Source: Glycomyces sp. YM15 (GTDB taxonomy: Bacteria; Actinomycetota; Actinomycetes; Mycobacteriales; Micromonosporaceae). Taken from it: 64,000 nucleotides of DNA. Location: the NCBI RefSeq assembly GCF_016918015.1, contig NZ_JAERMK010000007.1:1-64000 (forward strand). Direction: 5' to 3'. Below are positions 52,940 to 61,644 of this stretch, piece after piece. The notes beneath the pieces were generated by a model, which ran no database searches, was not told the DNA's origin, and saw nothing but the letters and a program-made list of their open reading frames with translations. Both the position numbers and the translations under genes were made by a program. How positions within the stretch are numbered: position 1 is the first letter of the stretch; each line of letters begins with the position of its first letter.

Positions 52940-54673
52940 ATGAAGGACAGCCAGAACACCAGCGCCGCCTCCGCGGGCGAGCCGATGCGGATCGTGGTCG
53001 TCGGCGGCGTGGCCGGCGGTATGAGCGCCGCTGCGAGGGCGCGTCGCCTCGACGAGCACGCCGAGATCGTGGTGCTCGAGCGGGGTGCGCACGTCTCGTT
53101 CGCGAATTGCGGACTCCCGTACCACGTCGGCGGCGAGATCGAGGACGAGTCGGCACTGCTGGTGCAGACCCCGGAGTCGCTGCGCGCGGCGCTGAACCTG
53201 GACGTGCGGACCCGGCACGAGGTGATCGGGCTCGACACGACCTCGAAGACGCTGACGGTGCGCACCGAAACCGGGACCGAACCGCTCCGGTACGACGCCC
53301 TGGTGCTCTCACCCGGTGCACGGGCCGTCGTCCCGCCGGTGCCGGGCCTGGACTCCGCGCGGGTCCGCACCCTGCGGACCGTCGAGGACGCGGTCGCATT
53401 GCGGCGATCGGCCGATCTCGGCGCGGCGAGGGCCGTGGTCATCGGCGCCGGTTTCATCGGCGTCGAGACCGCTGAGGCGCTGGCGCAGCGCGGCATCGAG
53501 GTCAGCCTCGTCGAACTCGCTCCGCATCCGTTGCCGCCGTTGGAGACCGAGATGGCGCAGCCGGTCGCGGACGAGCTCAGCCGACTGGGAATCGACCTGC
53601 GCACCGGGGTCGCCGCCGAACGGGTGCGATCGGGCGCCGATCACGACCTCGTCGACCTCACCGACGGCACGACGATCGCGGCAGATCTGATCGTCCTGTC
53701 GGTAGGGGTGCGTCCCGACACCGAGATCTTCGAGCAGGCCGGAATCGCCTGCGAGCGCGGCGCGATCGTCACCGATGAGCACGGCCGCACCTCGGCTCCC
53801 GGCGTGTGGGCCGTGGGCGACGCGGTGGCCAGCACGGACCAGGTCACCGGCGCGCACCGGCCGGTGGCGCTGGCGGGGCCGGCGAACCGGGCCGGGCGCC
53901 TGGTCGCCGACGACATCCTCAGGCCGGGCTCCGCCCGTCCGCTGCCGCGGCCCGTCGGCACCGCGATCGTGCGGGTCGGGGGCCTGACCGCGGCGCTCAC
54001 CGGCGCGAACCGCGCGAGCCTGCGGGCCGCCGGGATCGCGTTCCACACGCTGCACCTGCACCCGAAGCACCACGCCGCCTACTTCCCGGGGGCCGCGACC
54101 GTCCATTTGCTGCTGCACTACCGCGAGGGGGACGGGCTGCTCCTGGGCGCTCAGGCGGTCGGGAGCGAAGGCGTCGACAAGCGGATCGACGTGCTCGCCA
54201 CGGCGCTGCGCGCCGGCATGGGCGTGGCCGACCTCATCGATCTGGACCTGGCGTACGCCCCGCCTTACGGCCAGGCCAAGGACCCGGTCAACCTGGCGGG
54301 CCTGATCGGCTCGAACGTGCTCGACGGGACCCTCCGGTCGTGGCACGCCGACGACCTCGACGGCGTGTCGGACGCGGCGCTCGTGTTGGATGTGCGCACC
54401 CGCGGCGAGTACGACGCGGGCCACCTGCCCGGTGCGATGCATGTACCGCACGTTGAACTGCGCGAACGCCTCGACGAGGTCCGAGCGGCCGCGGGCGGGC
54501 GGCCAGTGCGCGTGTTGTGCGAGTCGGGGGTGCGGTCGAACATCGCCCACCGGGTGCTCGCGCAGGCCGGTTTCGACAGCGCCTCGCTGTCGGGAGGCAT
54601 GCTCACGCTGCGCGCCGCGCTGGGCGACCGGGTCATCGCCGAGGAACCCGTTTCCGCGGCCGACCGACTCTGA
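52940..54673 (+). CDS. CoA-disulfide reductase-like FAD oxidoreductase with rhodanese domain
   Basis: ATG 52940 gives a 577-aa protein; no ribosome-binding site precedes it, consistent with a leaderless mRNA. It has an FAD-binding GGVAGGMSAA motif, the active-site Cys57 in SFANCGLPY, an NAD-binding VVIGAGFIGVETAEAL and a dimerisation domain. A C-terminal rhodanese domain (~480-577) carries Cys527 in RVLCESGVRSN. CoADR-rhodanese fusions reduce CoA persulfides and polysulfides. Together with the CsoR/CstR-type regulator downstream, this marks an operon against reactive sulfur species. Confidence 0.9.
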   Translation: MKDSQNTSAASAGEPMRIVVVGGVAGGMSAAARARRLDEHAEIVVLERGAHVSFANCGLPYHVGGEIEDESALLVQTPESLRAALNLDVRTRHEVIGLDTTSKTLTVRTETGTEPLRYDALVLSPGARAVVPPVPGLDSARVRTLRTVEDAVALRRSADLGAARAVVIGAGFIGVETAEALAQRGIEVSLVELAPHPLPPLETEMAQPVADELSRLGIDLRTGVAAERVRSGADHDLVDLTDGTTIAADLIVLSVGVRPDTEIFEQAGIACERGAIVTDEHGRTSAPGVWAVGDAVASTDQVTGAHRPVALAGPANRAGRLVADDILRPGSARPLPRPVGTAIVRVGGLTAALTGANRASLRAAGIAFHTLHLHPKHHAAYFPGAATVHLLLHYREGDGLLLGAQAVGSEGVDKRIDVLATALRAGMGVADLIDLDLAYAPPYGQAKDPVNLAGLIGSNVLDGTLRSWHADDLDGVSDAALVLDVRTRGEYDAGHLPGAMHVPHVELRERLDEVRAAAGGRPVRVLCESGVRSNIAHRVLAQAGFDSASLSGGMLTLRAALGDRVIAEEPVSAADRL

Positions 54674-54705
54674 CAGCAGATGGAACCTCGAGAAGGAGCC
54701 GAACC

Positions 54706-54984
54706 ATGGCGATCCCCGACCCGCAAGCGCAACGTCGCGTCCTGAACCGGCTGAAGCGCGCCCGCGGCCAGCTCGACGCGGTCATCACCGCGGTCGAGGA
54801 GGGCGGCCGCTGCCGTGACGTCGTCACGCAGCTCGCCGCCGTCTCGACCGCGCTCGACCGCGCCGGCTTCGCGATCGTGTCCACAGCGATGAAGGACTGC
54901 ATCGCCGACCCCGAGCGGGTCGCCACGGACGAAGACGGCTTGACCGCCGAAGAGCTCGAGAAGCTCTTCCTCATGCTGGCCTGA
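54706..54984 (+). CDS. CsoR-family repressor, CstR-like
   Basis: ATG 54706 follows AAGGAGCC. The 92-aa all-helical protein has the family core (RRVLNRLKRARGQLDAVITA, CRDVVTQLAAVSTALDRAG). Cys36 and Cys65 are present, but the copper ligand His expected at position 61 is Ala. Copper-sensing CsoR needs Cys-His-Cys. The two-Cys pattern with no His is that of CstR, which senses persulfides. With a CoADR-rhodanese gene upstream in the operon, persulfide sensing is more likely than copper. The operator at 52915-52930 is its probable site. Confidence 0.88.
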   Translation: MAIPDPQAQRRVLNRLKRARGQLDAVITAVEEGGRCRDVVTQLAAVSTALDRAGFAIVSTAMKDCIADPERVATDEDGLTAEELEKLFLMLA

Positions 54985-55033
54985 GCGACCCGCCGGGCCT
55001 GGACGACCGAGAAGAATAGGGAGTCAATCCTCC

Positions 55034-55189
55034 ATGTGCTACACCGTCAAGTGCCGCCAGTGCGGCAATACCACCTGGGCCGGCTGCGGCCAGCACGCTC
55101 AAGAGGTCATGAGCGGCGTCCCCAAGGCCGAGCGCTGCGAAGGCCACGAGAAGCAACCCGGTCTGCTGGCCCGGATCCTCCGGCGCTGA
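55034..55189 (+). CDS. 51-aa cysteine-rich small protein
   Basis: ATG 55034 begins MCYTVKCRQCGNTTWAGCGQ; seven codons hold most of the cysteines (C2, C7, C10, C18), with H21, C35 and H38 further on. The C-x-x-C and C-x-x-H pattern suggests a small zinc-ribbon-like fold. It lies 49 bases after the CsoR-family gene on the same strand, so it is very likely in the operon. Small proteins of this kind accompany CsoR-family genes in actinobacteria. Its role is unknown. Confidence 0.8.
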   Translation: MCYTVKCRQCGNTTWAGCGQHAQEVMSGVPKAERCEGHEKQPGLLARILRR

Positions 55190-55280
55190 GCGGTCGTTCG
55201 CGGAAGCCGTCGGTGCGGACGGGCTCTGGTGCTCGGCATCTTCCGGGCTCCTCCGGTTCGTCCGCGTGCAGGGACGGGAG

Positions 55281-55448
55281 CGTCCACAGTTGCAGCAGGG
55301 CCCGGCGTCGCGACGCCCGGGCCCGCAGGAACGGGGGGCGGCCGGGGGCGCCCCGTCCCCCCGCCCGGGCCGCGGGCGGTGCGGGGCGGGCCCTCCGGGG
55401 CTCCGGGCCCCCGCGTCGCGACGCCGGGCCCTGCTGCAACTGTGGACG
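55281..55448. repeat. 168-bp element with 36-bp perfect inverted repeats
   Basis: Positions 55281-55316 and 55413-55448 are perfect reverse complements over 36 bases. They begin CGTCCACAGTTGCAGCAGGG and include the palindrome GGCGTCGCGACGCC. The 96-base centre is almost pure G and C and itself partly self-complementary. No target-site duplication is evident. It lies just after the CsoR operon. It could be a non-autonomous mobile element (MITE-like), a large structured RNA or terminator, or a protein-binding cruciform. Confidence 0.75.
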
Positions 55449-55515
55449 GCGTAGGGCGCCGAGACGCGCGACCGGTCCTCGGCTCGGCCGGGCAGGCCGG
55501 GACAGTGCCGAGGCG

Positions 55516-55544
55516 TTGACTATGTATCGATAACTATCTATAGT
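55516..55544 (+). promoter_or_regulatory. Promoter of the GH95 gene
   Basis: TTGACT (55516-55521) and TATAGT (55539-55544) are 17 bases apart, and the spacer contains the palindrome TATCGATA (55525-55532). The region from the -35 to just past the -10 matches the GH62 promoter at 9208-9236 at 27 of 34 positions. A ~215-nt leader follows. Confidence 0.7.
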
Positions 55545-55559
55545 CTGAAGTATCTTGTT

Positions 55560-55586
55560 TTCGAAACTTCCATCGAATGTTTCGAA
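55560..55586. promoter_or_regulatory. Inverted repeat downstream of the GH95 promoter
   Basis: TTCGAAAC (55560-55567) and GTTTCGAA (55579-55586) are perfect 8-bp inverted arms around 11 bases. The repeat lies within the first ~40 bases of the predicted transcript, a typical repressor-operator position. Confidence 0.45.
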
Positions 55587-55765
55587 TCCGCCTTGCGCTG
55601 GTGAACGCTAACAGGCGGCTGACCCAGTTGACCGAACATCGAACCCCGCACCCCTAGCGGTGACTGAACGTCGGCTTCCGGCTCGCGACCTATCGCGCGC
55701 CCGGTCCCGGGCAGCGCCGCGACCGGCGTGCGTCTCGCCGTCATCGCCTCCTGAAAGGAGTGAGC

Positions 55766-58168
55766 ATGGCGCTCTCCACCGATCGCAGGAACTTCCTGAC
55801 CCTGGCCGCGGCCACCGCCGTCGCGGGTGCCGCGGCCGGCACCGCGGCCGCCGTCGCCAATGAATCCGAATCCGACTTGCAAGCAGCCCAAGACCACCAG
55901 CTGCGTCTCTGGTACAACGAGCCCGCCTCCGAATGGCTCCGGGCGCTCCCGATCGGGAACGGGCGGCTCGGAGCGATGGTGTTCGGCGGCACCGCGAGCG
56001 AACGGCTCCAGCTCAATGAGGACACCGTCTGGGGCGGCGGACCGTACTCCCCGGCGAACGTCGGCGGCGTGAACCACCTGCCGGAGATCCGGCGGCGGGT
56101 CTTCGCCAATGACTGGAGCGGAGCGCAGTCGCTCATCGACGCCGAGTTCATGGGCAGCCCGCTGGGCGAGCTGCCCTACCAGACCGTCGGCGACCTCAAC
56201 CTCGACTTCGACTGCGCGGACAACGCCACCGGCTACCACCGCGAACTCGACCTCACCACCGCCGTCGCGCTCACCCGGTACACCTCGGGCGGGGTCACCT
56301 TCACCCGCGAGGTCTTCGCGAGCGCTCCCGACCAGGTGATCGTCCTCCGCCTGACCGCGGACAGGGCCGCGGCCCTGTCCTTCACCGCCGACTTCGACAG
56401 CCCGCAGGCGCACACCGTCCATTCGCCGGACCAGCAGACCATCGGCATGGACGGCTCCGGCGAGACCGTGAGCGGCATCCCCGGCCGCATCCGCTTCCGC
56501 ACCTTGGTGCGGGCGGTCGCCACCGGCGGCTCCGTCAGCAGCTCCGGCGGCCGCCTGTCGGTCAACGGCGCCGACTCGGTGACCCTGCTGGTGTCGACCG
56601 GCACCAACCACGACGACTACCAGAACCTCACCGGCGACCAGAACTCCCGGGCACTGCAACCGATCCAGGCCGCCGCGTCCCGCACGTACGACCAGCTCCG
56701 CTCCCGGCATGTGGACGACTATCAGGCGCTGTTCAATCGCGCCACCCTCGACCTCGGCACGACCGCGGCCGCGGCGAACCCGACGGACGACCGCGTCGCC
56801 GCCTTCGCGAACGGCACCGACCCGCAGCTCATCACCCTGTTCTTCCAGTTCGGACGCTACCTGCTCATCGCCTCGTCCCGCCCCGGCACGCAGCCGGCGA
56901 ACCTCCAGGGGATATGGAACGACGCGCTGCGCCCGCCGTGGAGCTCGAAGTACACGGTCAACATCAACACCGAGATGAACTACTGGCTCGCCGGGCCGAC
57001 CAACCTCATCGAACTGACCGAGCCGGTCCTGGACATGCTCGCCGAACTCGCGGTCGCCGGAGCCGAGACCGCCGAACTCCAGTACGGGGCGAGGGGATGG
57101 GTCTGCCACCACAACACCGACGGCTGGCGGGGCACCGCCCCGGTCGACGGTGCGCTGTGGGGGATGTGGCAGACCGGCGGGGCGTGGCTGGCGCTGCACA
57201 TCTGGGAGCACTACCGCTTCACGGGCGACGTGGACGGCCTCCGCGCCCGCTACCCCGTCCTCAAGGGAGCCGCGCAGTTCTTCGTCGACTCGCTCGTGCA
57301 GGACCCCGGCTCGGGCTACATGGTGACCTGCCCGTCGAACTCGCCGGAGAACTCCCACCACGGCGGCGTCTCGGTCTGCGCCGGGCCCACGATGGACATG
57401 CAGATCCTCCGGGACCTCTTCGGCGCGGTCGCCGCCGCGGCGGACGTCCTCGGCACCGACGCGGGCTTCCGCGACCAAGTCAGGGCCCTCGCGACCCGCC
57501 TGGTGCCCAACCGGACCGGTGCCCAGGGGCAGCTGCGCGAATGGCAGGCCGACTGGGACGCCGGAGCGCCGGAGCAGCACCACCGACACGTCTCGCACCT
57601 GTACGGACTCCACCCGAGCAACCAGATCACGCCCCGCGGCACCCCGACCCTCGCGCAGGCCGCCCGCGTCACGCTCGAGAAGCGCGGGGACGCCGGGACC
57701 GGGTGGTCGCTCGCCTGGAAGATCAACTTCTGGGCCCGCCTCGAAGACGGCGCCCGCTCCTACAAGCTCCTGCGCGACCAGCTCACGCCCGACCGCACCG
57801 CGCCCAACCTGTTCTGCCTGCACCCGCCGTTCCAGATCGACGGCAACTTCGGGGCCACCGCGGGCATCGCCGAATGGCTGCTCCAGTCGCACGCGGGTGA
57901 GATCCGACTGCTGCCCGCCCTGCCCCCGGCACTGCCGAACGGCTCGGTCACGGGCCTGCGCGCCCGCGGCGGCGACACGATCGACATCACTTGGCAGAAC
58001 GGGCAGATCACCGCCGCGACGCTCCACGCCGCCGCCGACCGCGAGGTCCGGGTGGCGGCCGCCGATCCGCTCACCCTCGACGGCGTCCAGGTCGCGTCCG
58101 AACAGGACGGCGACGCCCTCGTGTTCACCGTCGAGGCCGGTACCAGCTACCGCCTCACCCCGCGGTAG
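55766..58168 (+). CDS. Secreted GH95 glycosidase (alpha-L-fucosidase/galactosidase type)
   Basis: ATG 55766 follows AAAGGAG; GTG 55760 in the same frame is less well placed. The 800-aa protein has a Tat-like signal (TDRRNFLTLAAATAVAGAAA). GH95 hallmarks run throughout: WLRALPIGNGRLGAMVFGG, ERLQLNEDTVWGGGPYSPAN, SRPGTQPANLQGIWNDALRP, WSSKYTVNINTEMNYWLAGP, PENSHHGGVSVCAGPTMDMQ and LFCLHPPFQIDGNFGATAGI. GH95 enzymes cleave terminal alpha-L-fucose or L-galactose from plant and other glycans by inversion. It lies directly before the arabinose-type operon. Confidence 0.9.
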   Translation: MALSTDRRNFLTLAAATAVAGAAAGTAAAVANESESDLQAAQDHQLRLWYNEPASEWLRALPIGNGRLGAMVFGGTASERLQLNEDTVWGGGPYSPANVGGVNHLPEIRRRVFANDWSGAQSLIDAEFMGSPLGELPYQTVGDLNLDFDCADNATGYHRELDLTTAVALTRYTSGGVTFTREVFASAPDQVIVLRLTADRAAALSFTADFDSPQAHTVHSPDQQTIGMDGSGETVSGIPGRIRFRTLVRAVATGGSVSSSGGRLSVNGADSVTLLVSTGTNHDDYQNLTGDQNSRALQPIQAAASRTYDQLRSRHVDDYQALFNRATLDLGTTAAAANPTDDRVAAFANGTDPQLITLFFQFGRYLLIASSRPGTQPANLQGIWNDALRPPWSSKYTVNINTEMNYWLAGPTNLIELTEPVLDMLAELAVAGAETAELQYGARGWVCHHNTDGWRGTAPVDGALWGMWQTGGAWLALHIWEHYRFTGDVDGLRARYPVLKGAAQFFVDSLVQDPGSGYMVTCPSNSPENSHHGGVSVCAGPTMDMQILRDLFGAVAAAADVLGTDAGFRDQVRALATRLVPNRTGAQGQLREWQADWDAGAPEQHHRHVSHLYGLHPSNQITPRGTPTLAQAARVTLEKRGDAGTGWSLAWKINFWARLEDGARSYKLLRDQLTPDRTAPNLFCLHPPFQIDGNFGATAGIAEWLLQSHAGEIRLLPALPPALPNGSVTGLRARGGDTIDITWQNGQITAATLHAAADREVRVAAADPLTLDGVQVASEQDGDALVFTVEAGTSYRLTPR

Positions 58169-58201
58169 TACCTTCACCGGCCGCATCAGTCCACTCCTCC
58201 C

Positions 58202-58244
58202 GCCGCCGCGGGAAGCCCCATGCCGGAGGGCTTCTCGCGGCGGC
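58202..58244 (+). terminator. Terminator of the GH95 gene
   Basis: GCCGCCGCG (58202-58210) with GAAGCCC pairs with GGGCTTC and CGCGGCGGC (58236-58244): a ~17-bp stem with one G-T pair and a 9-nt loop, 33 bases after the stop. Confidence 0.7.
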
Positions 58245-58247
58245 ATA

Positions 58248-58277
58248 AATCGATTATCGTCTATGTGAGCGTGCTCA
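58248..58277 (+). promoter_or_regulatory. Promoter/operator region of the GH127-ABC operon
   Basis: Just after the terminator lie the palindrome AATCGATT (58248-58255), a TCTATG (-10-like) and the inverted repeat TGAGCGTGCTCA (58266-58277; arms TGAGC/GCTCA). The ATCGAT core followed by TCTAT also occurs in the GH95 promoter. A consensus -35 is not visible. Confidence 0.4.
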
Positions 58278-58298
58278 TTACGATTCAAGGAGATTCGA

Positions 58299-60611
58299 AT
58301 GCACTCGTCACCGATGCGCCGCCGCAGGCTCTTCCAAACGGCGGGCGTCGTCGCGATCGCCGCCACCGCGACCGGACTCGCCGCGAACCCGGCCCACGCG
58401 GCCATCGCCCCCGCCCGCGAGGACATCGGCGCGCTCGCCGAGCCCTTCGCCCTCGGCCAAGTCAGGCTCAACGCGGGCCGCTGGCTCGACAACCAGAACC
58501 GCACCCTCTCCTACCTGCGGTTCGTCGACGTCAACCGGCTGCTCTACAACTTCCGCGCCAACCACCGCCTCTCCACCGGCGGCGCCGCGGCCCTCGGCGG
58601 CTGGGAAGCCCCGAACTTCCCCTTCCGCACCCACTCCCAGGGCCACTTCCTCACCGCCTGGGCCCAAGCATGGACGGCCCTCGGCGACACCACCTGTCGC
58701 GACAAGGCCGACACCATGGTCGCCGCACTCGCCGAATGCCAGGCCAACAACGCCACCGCCGGATTCGCCCCCGGATACCTCTGCGGCTTCCCCGAATCCG
58801 ACTTCACCGCCCTCGAGAACGGCAACCTGAACAACGGGAACGTCCCGTACTACGTCATCCACAAGACCCTCGCCGGGCTCCTCGACGTCTGGCGGCACAT
58901 GGAGAACACCCAGGCCCGCGACGTCCTCCTCGCCCTCGCCGGCTGGGTCGACACCCGCACCGCCCGCCTCTCCTCCTCCCAGATGCAGACCGTGCTCGGC
59001 CGCGAGTTCGGCGGCATGAACGCCGTCCTCACCGACCTCTACCAGCAGACGGGCAACACACGCTGGCTCACCGCCGCACAGCGCTTCGACCACGCGGCCG
59101 TCTTCAACCCGCTCGCCGCGGGCCAGGACCAATTGAACGGCCTGCACGCGAACACGCAGGTGCCCAAGGCGATCGGCGCCGCCCGCGAGTACAAGGCCAC
59201 CGGCACCACCCGCTACCGCGACATCGCCGACAACTTCTGGAGCATCGTCACCGGCGCGCACACCTACGCCATCGGCGGGAACAGCGAAGCCGAGCACTTC
59301 CGGCCGCCGAACGCCATCGCCGGATACCTCGACACCGACACGTGCGAAGGCTGCAACACCTACAACATGCTCAAGCTGACCCGCGAGCTGTGGCTCCTCG
59401 ACCCCGACGACGCGTCCTATTTCGACTACTACGAGCGGGCGATGCTGGGGCACATGATCGGCTGGCAGAACCCGGCCGACGCCCACGGGCACATCACCTA
59501 CTTCACCCCGCTCAAACCCGGCGGGCGCCGCGGCGTGGGCCCGGCCTGGGGCGGCGGCACCTGGTCCACCGACTACGACTCGTTCTGGTGCTGCCAGGGC
59601 ACCGGCATCGAGACGTTCACCAAACTCATGGACTCCGTCTACTTCCACGACGACGCCGGACTCTACGTCAACCTCTACACGCCCTCGACCCTCACCTGGA
59701 CCCAGCGGGGCGTCACCGTCACCCAGGCCACGAGCTACCCGGTCGGCGACAGCTCGACCCTCACCGTGACCGGCACCAGTGCGCAGTGGACGATGCGCCT
59801 GCGCATCCCCGCCTGGACCCAGAACGCCACCGTCAGCGTCAACGGCACGGTCCAGAACATCGACACGGCACCGGGACACTACGCCGAGCTGCACCGCACC
59901 TGGGCCTCGGGCGACACCGTCACGGTCACGCTCCCGATGCGCGTCGTCATCGAAGCGGCCAACGACAACGCGAACGTCGCCGCCGCCGTCTACGGACCGG
60001 TCGTGCTCTCGGGGAACTACGGCAGCACCGCGCTCAGCGCCCCGCCCGCGCTCACCGTCGGCTCGATCCAGCGGACCAGCACCTCGGCGCTGGCCTTCAC
60101 CGCGACCGCCAACGGCGCCACCGTCGACCTGGGCCCGTTCTACGACGCCCACGGCCACAACTACACCGTCTACTGGAACACCGGCGGCGGCGCTTCAGGA
60201 CAGGTCGTCAAGCTCCAGAACGTGGGCACCGGCATGGTCCTCGGCGTCCAGAACATGTCCACAGCAGACGGCGGCCTGGCCGTCCAGTGGTACGACACGA
60301 GCACCGCCGACCACTATTGGGAGATCGTGACCTCCGGCTCGATCGTGAAGCTGCGCAACCGCAACAGCGGCAAGGTCCTCGGTGTCGAGAACATGTCCAC
60401 CGCCGACGACGCCCGCGTCCTCCAATGGGGCGACAACGGCACCGCCGACCACAACTGGACCCTCCTCAACCTCGGCGACGGCACCTACAAGATCAGGAAC
60501 GCCAACAGCGGCAAGCTGCTCGGCATCCTCAACGGCTCCACCGCCGCCGGCGCACAGGCCGTGCAGACCCCCGACGACGGCACCGCCGACAACCGGTGGA
60601 GGCTCGTGTGA
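58299..60611 (+). CDS. Secreted GH127 beta-L-arabinofuranosidase with CBM13
   Basis: ATG 58299 follows AAGGAG. The 770-aa protein has a Tat-like signal (MRRRRLFQTAGVVAIAATAT). The GH127 (DUF1680) domain shows VDVNRLLYNFRANHRL, AIGGNSEAEHFRPP, TDTCEGCNTYNMLKLTREL and FWCCQGTGIETF. In the family the Cys and Glu residues of the C-E-x-C and W-C-C segments bind zinc and one Cys is the nucleophile. The last ~130 residues form a ricin-type lectin (VLGVQNMSTADGG, VLGVENMSTADDA repeats). It releases beta-L-arabinofuranose from plant glycoproteins or pectin. The stop overlaps the start of the permease gene (GTGTGA). Confidence 0.9.
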   Translation: MHSSPMRRRRLFQTAGVVAIAATATGLAANPAHAAIAPAREDIGALAEPFALGQVRLNAGRWLDNQNRTLSYLRFVDVNRLLYNFRANHRLSTGGAAALGGWEAPNFPFRTHSQGHFLTAWAQAWTALGDTTCRDKADTMVAALAECQANNATAGFAPGYLCGFPESDFTALENGNLNNGNVPYYVIHKTLAGLLDVWRHMENTQARDVLLALAGWVDTRTARLSSSQMQTVLGREFGGMNAVLTDLYQQTGNTRWLTAAQRFDHAAVFNPLAAGQDQLNGLHANTQVPKAIGAAREYKATGTTRYRDIADNFWSIVTGAHTYAIGGNSEAEHFRPPNAIAGYLDTDTCEGCNTYNMLKLTRELWLLDPDDASYFDYYERAMLGHMIGWQNPADAHGHITYFTPLKPGGRRGVGPAWGGGTWSTDYDSFWCCQGTGIETFTKLMDSVYFHDDAGLYVNLYTPSTLTWTQRGVTVTQATSYPVGDSSTLTVTGTSAQWTMRLRIPAWTQNATVSVNGTVQNIDTAPGHYAELHRTWASGDTVTVTLPMRVVIEAANDNANVAAAVYGPVVLSGNYGSTALSAPPALTVGSIQRTSTSALAFTATANGATVDLGPFYDAHGHNYTVYWNTGGGASGQVVKLQNVGTGMVLGVQNMSTADGGLAVQWYDTSTADHYWEIVTSGSIVKLRNRNSGKVLGVENMSTADDARVLQWGDNGTADHNWTLLNLGDGTYKIRNANSGKLLGILNGSTAAGAQAVQTPDDGTADNRWRLV

Positions 60612-61621
60612 CCGGGCCGTCGCCCTCGCTCGACGCCGCAGCGGCACCGGAGGGACTCGGCGCGCGGCTCCGCGAGCGCTTCGCCCACGCGGCCGCCGAA
60701 TCGACCGCCGCGGCCGCGCTCCTCGTCCTCTTCGTCGTCCTGAGCTTCGCCAGCCCGCACTTCCTCACCGCCGACAACCTGTTCAACATCGGGTCCCAGA
60801 CGGCGGTCATCGCGATCATCGCCGCGGCCCAGACGCTGGTCATCATCACGAAGGGCATCGACCTGTCCGTCGGCTCGGTCGCCGCCCTGTCCGGCGTCAT
60901 CGCGGCGATCACGGTGCGGGACCTCGGCTTCGACGTGTGGACCGCGACGGCCGTCGCGATCGCGGTCGGAGCCGCAGCCGGGGCCCTGAACGGCCTGCTC
61001 GTCGCCGCGGCCCGCCTGCCGCCGTTCATCGCCACCCTCGGCACCATGTCCGTCGGCCGGGGCCTGGTGTTCATCGCGACCGGCGCCGTCGGCGTCTACA
61101 GCCTCCCCGAATCGTTCCAGCTCATAGGGAACGGCGAGATCGCGGGCATCCCGTTCGCGATCCTCGTGACGGCGCTCGTCGCGGTCGCCACCGGGGCCAT
61201 GCTGTCCCGGACCCGATTCGGGCAGCACGTATACGCCATGGGATCCAACCTCGAGGCCGCCCGCCGCGCGGGCATCCCCGTGCGGCGCAACCTCCTCCAG
61301 GTCTACGTCCTCGCCGGCGCCCTCGTCGGCCTCGGCGGGATGATCGCGGCCTCGCGCGTCAACTCGGGGCAGCCGAACTACGGCATCGGGCTCGAACTCG
61401 ACGTCATCGCCGCCGCCGTCATCGGCGGCGCCAGCCTCTTCGGCGGACAGGGCCGCATCGCCGGGACGCTCATCGGCGCGTTCCTCATCGCCCTGGTGCG
61501 CAACGGCTCCGTGCTGCTGGGCATCGACATCCACTTCCAGCAGGTCATCGTCGGCCTCATCATCTGGGTCGCCGTCTACTTCGACCAGTATCGCCGCCGC
61601 CGCATCGAGGCCCGCGGCTGA
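60608..61621 (+). CDS. Sugar ABC transporter permease, RbsC-like
   Basis: GTG 60608 overlaps the GH127 stop, so translation is coupled. The 337-aa protein has about nine membrane helices and RbsC-family motifs: FLTADNLFNIGSQTAVIAII, IITKGIDLSVGSVAALSG, LPPFIATLGTMSVGRGL and YAMGSNLEAARRAGIPV. It forms the channel for a monosaccharide importer and is expected to take up the L-arabinose released by GH127 (substrate inferred from the operon). Binding protein and ATPase genes follow directly. Confidence 0.9.
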   Translation: MTGPSPSLDAAAAPEGLGARLRERFAHAAAESTAAAALLVLFVVLSFASPHFLTADNLFNIGSQTAVIAIIAAAQTLVIITKGIDLSVGSVAALSGVIAAITVRDLGFDVWTATAVAIAVGAAAGALNGLLVAAARLPPFIATLGTMSVGRGLVFIATGAVGVYSLPESFQLIGNGEIAGIPFAILVTALVAVATGAMLSRTRFGQHVYAMGSNLEAARRAGIPVRRNLLQVYVLAGALVGLGGMIAASRVNSGQPNYGIGLELDVIAAAVIGGASLFGGQGRIAGTLIGAFLIALVRNGSVLLGIDIHFQQVIVGLIIWVAVYFDQYRRRRIEARG

Positions 61622-61644
61622 CCCCGCAGAAAGGCAAGCACACC

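Noticed and set aside
55538-58504. 988-codon minus-strand frame across GH95
   Set aside because: Antisense of a well-supported GH95 gene, running through its promoter and terminator; no protein family visible.
58220-60607. Upstream part of the plus-strand frame that ends in the permease
   Set aside because: It overlaps GH127 in another frame with Arg/His/Pro-rich translation; the permease proper starts at GTG 60608.
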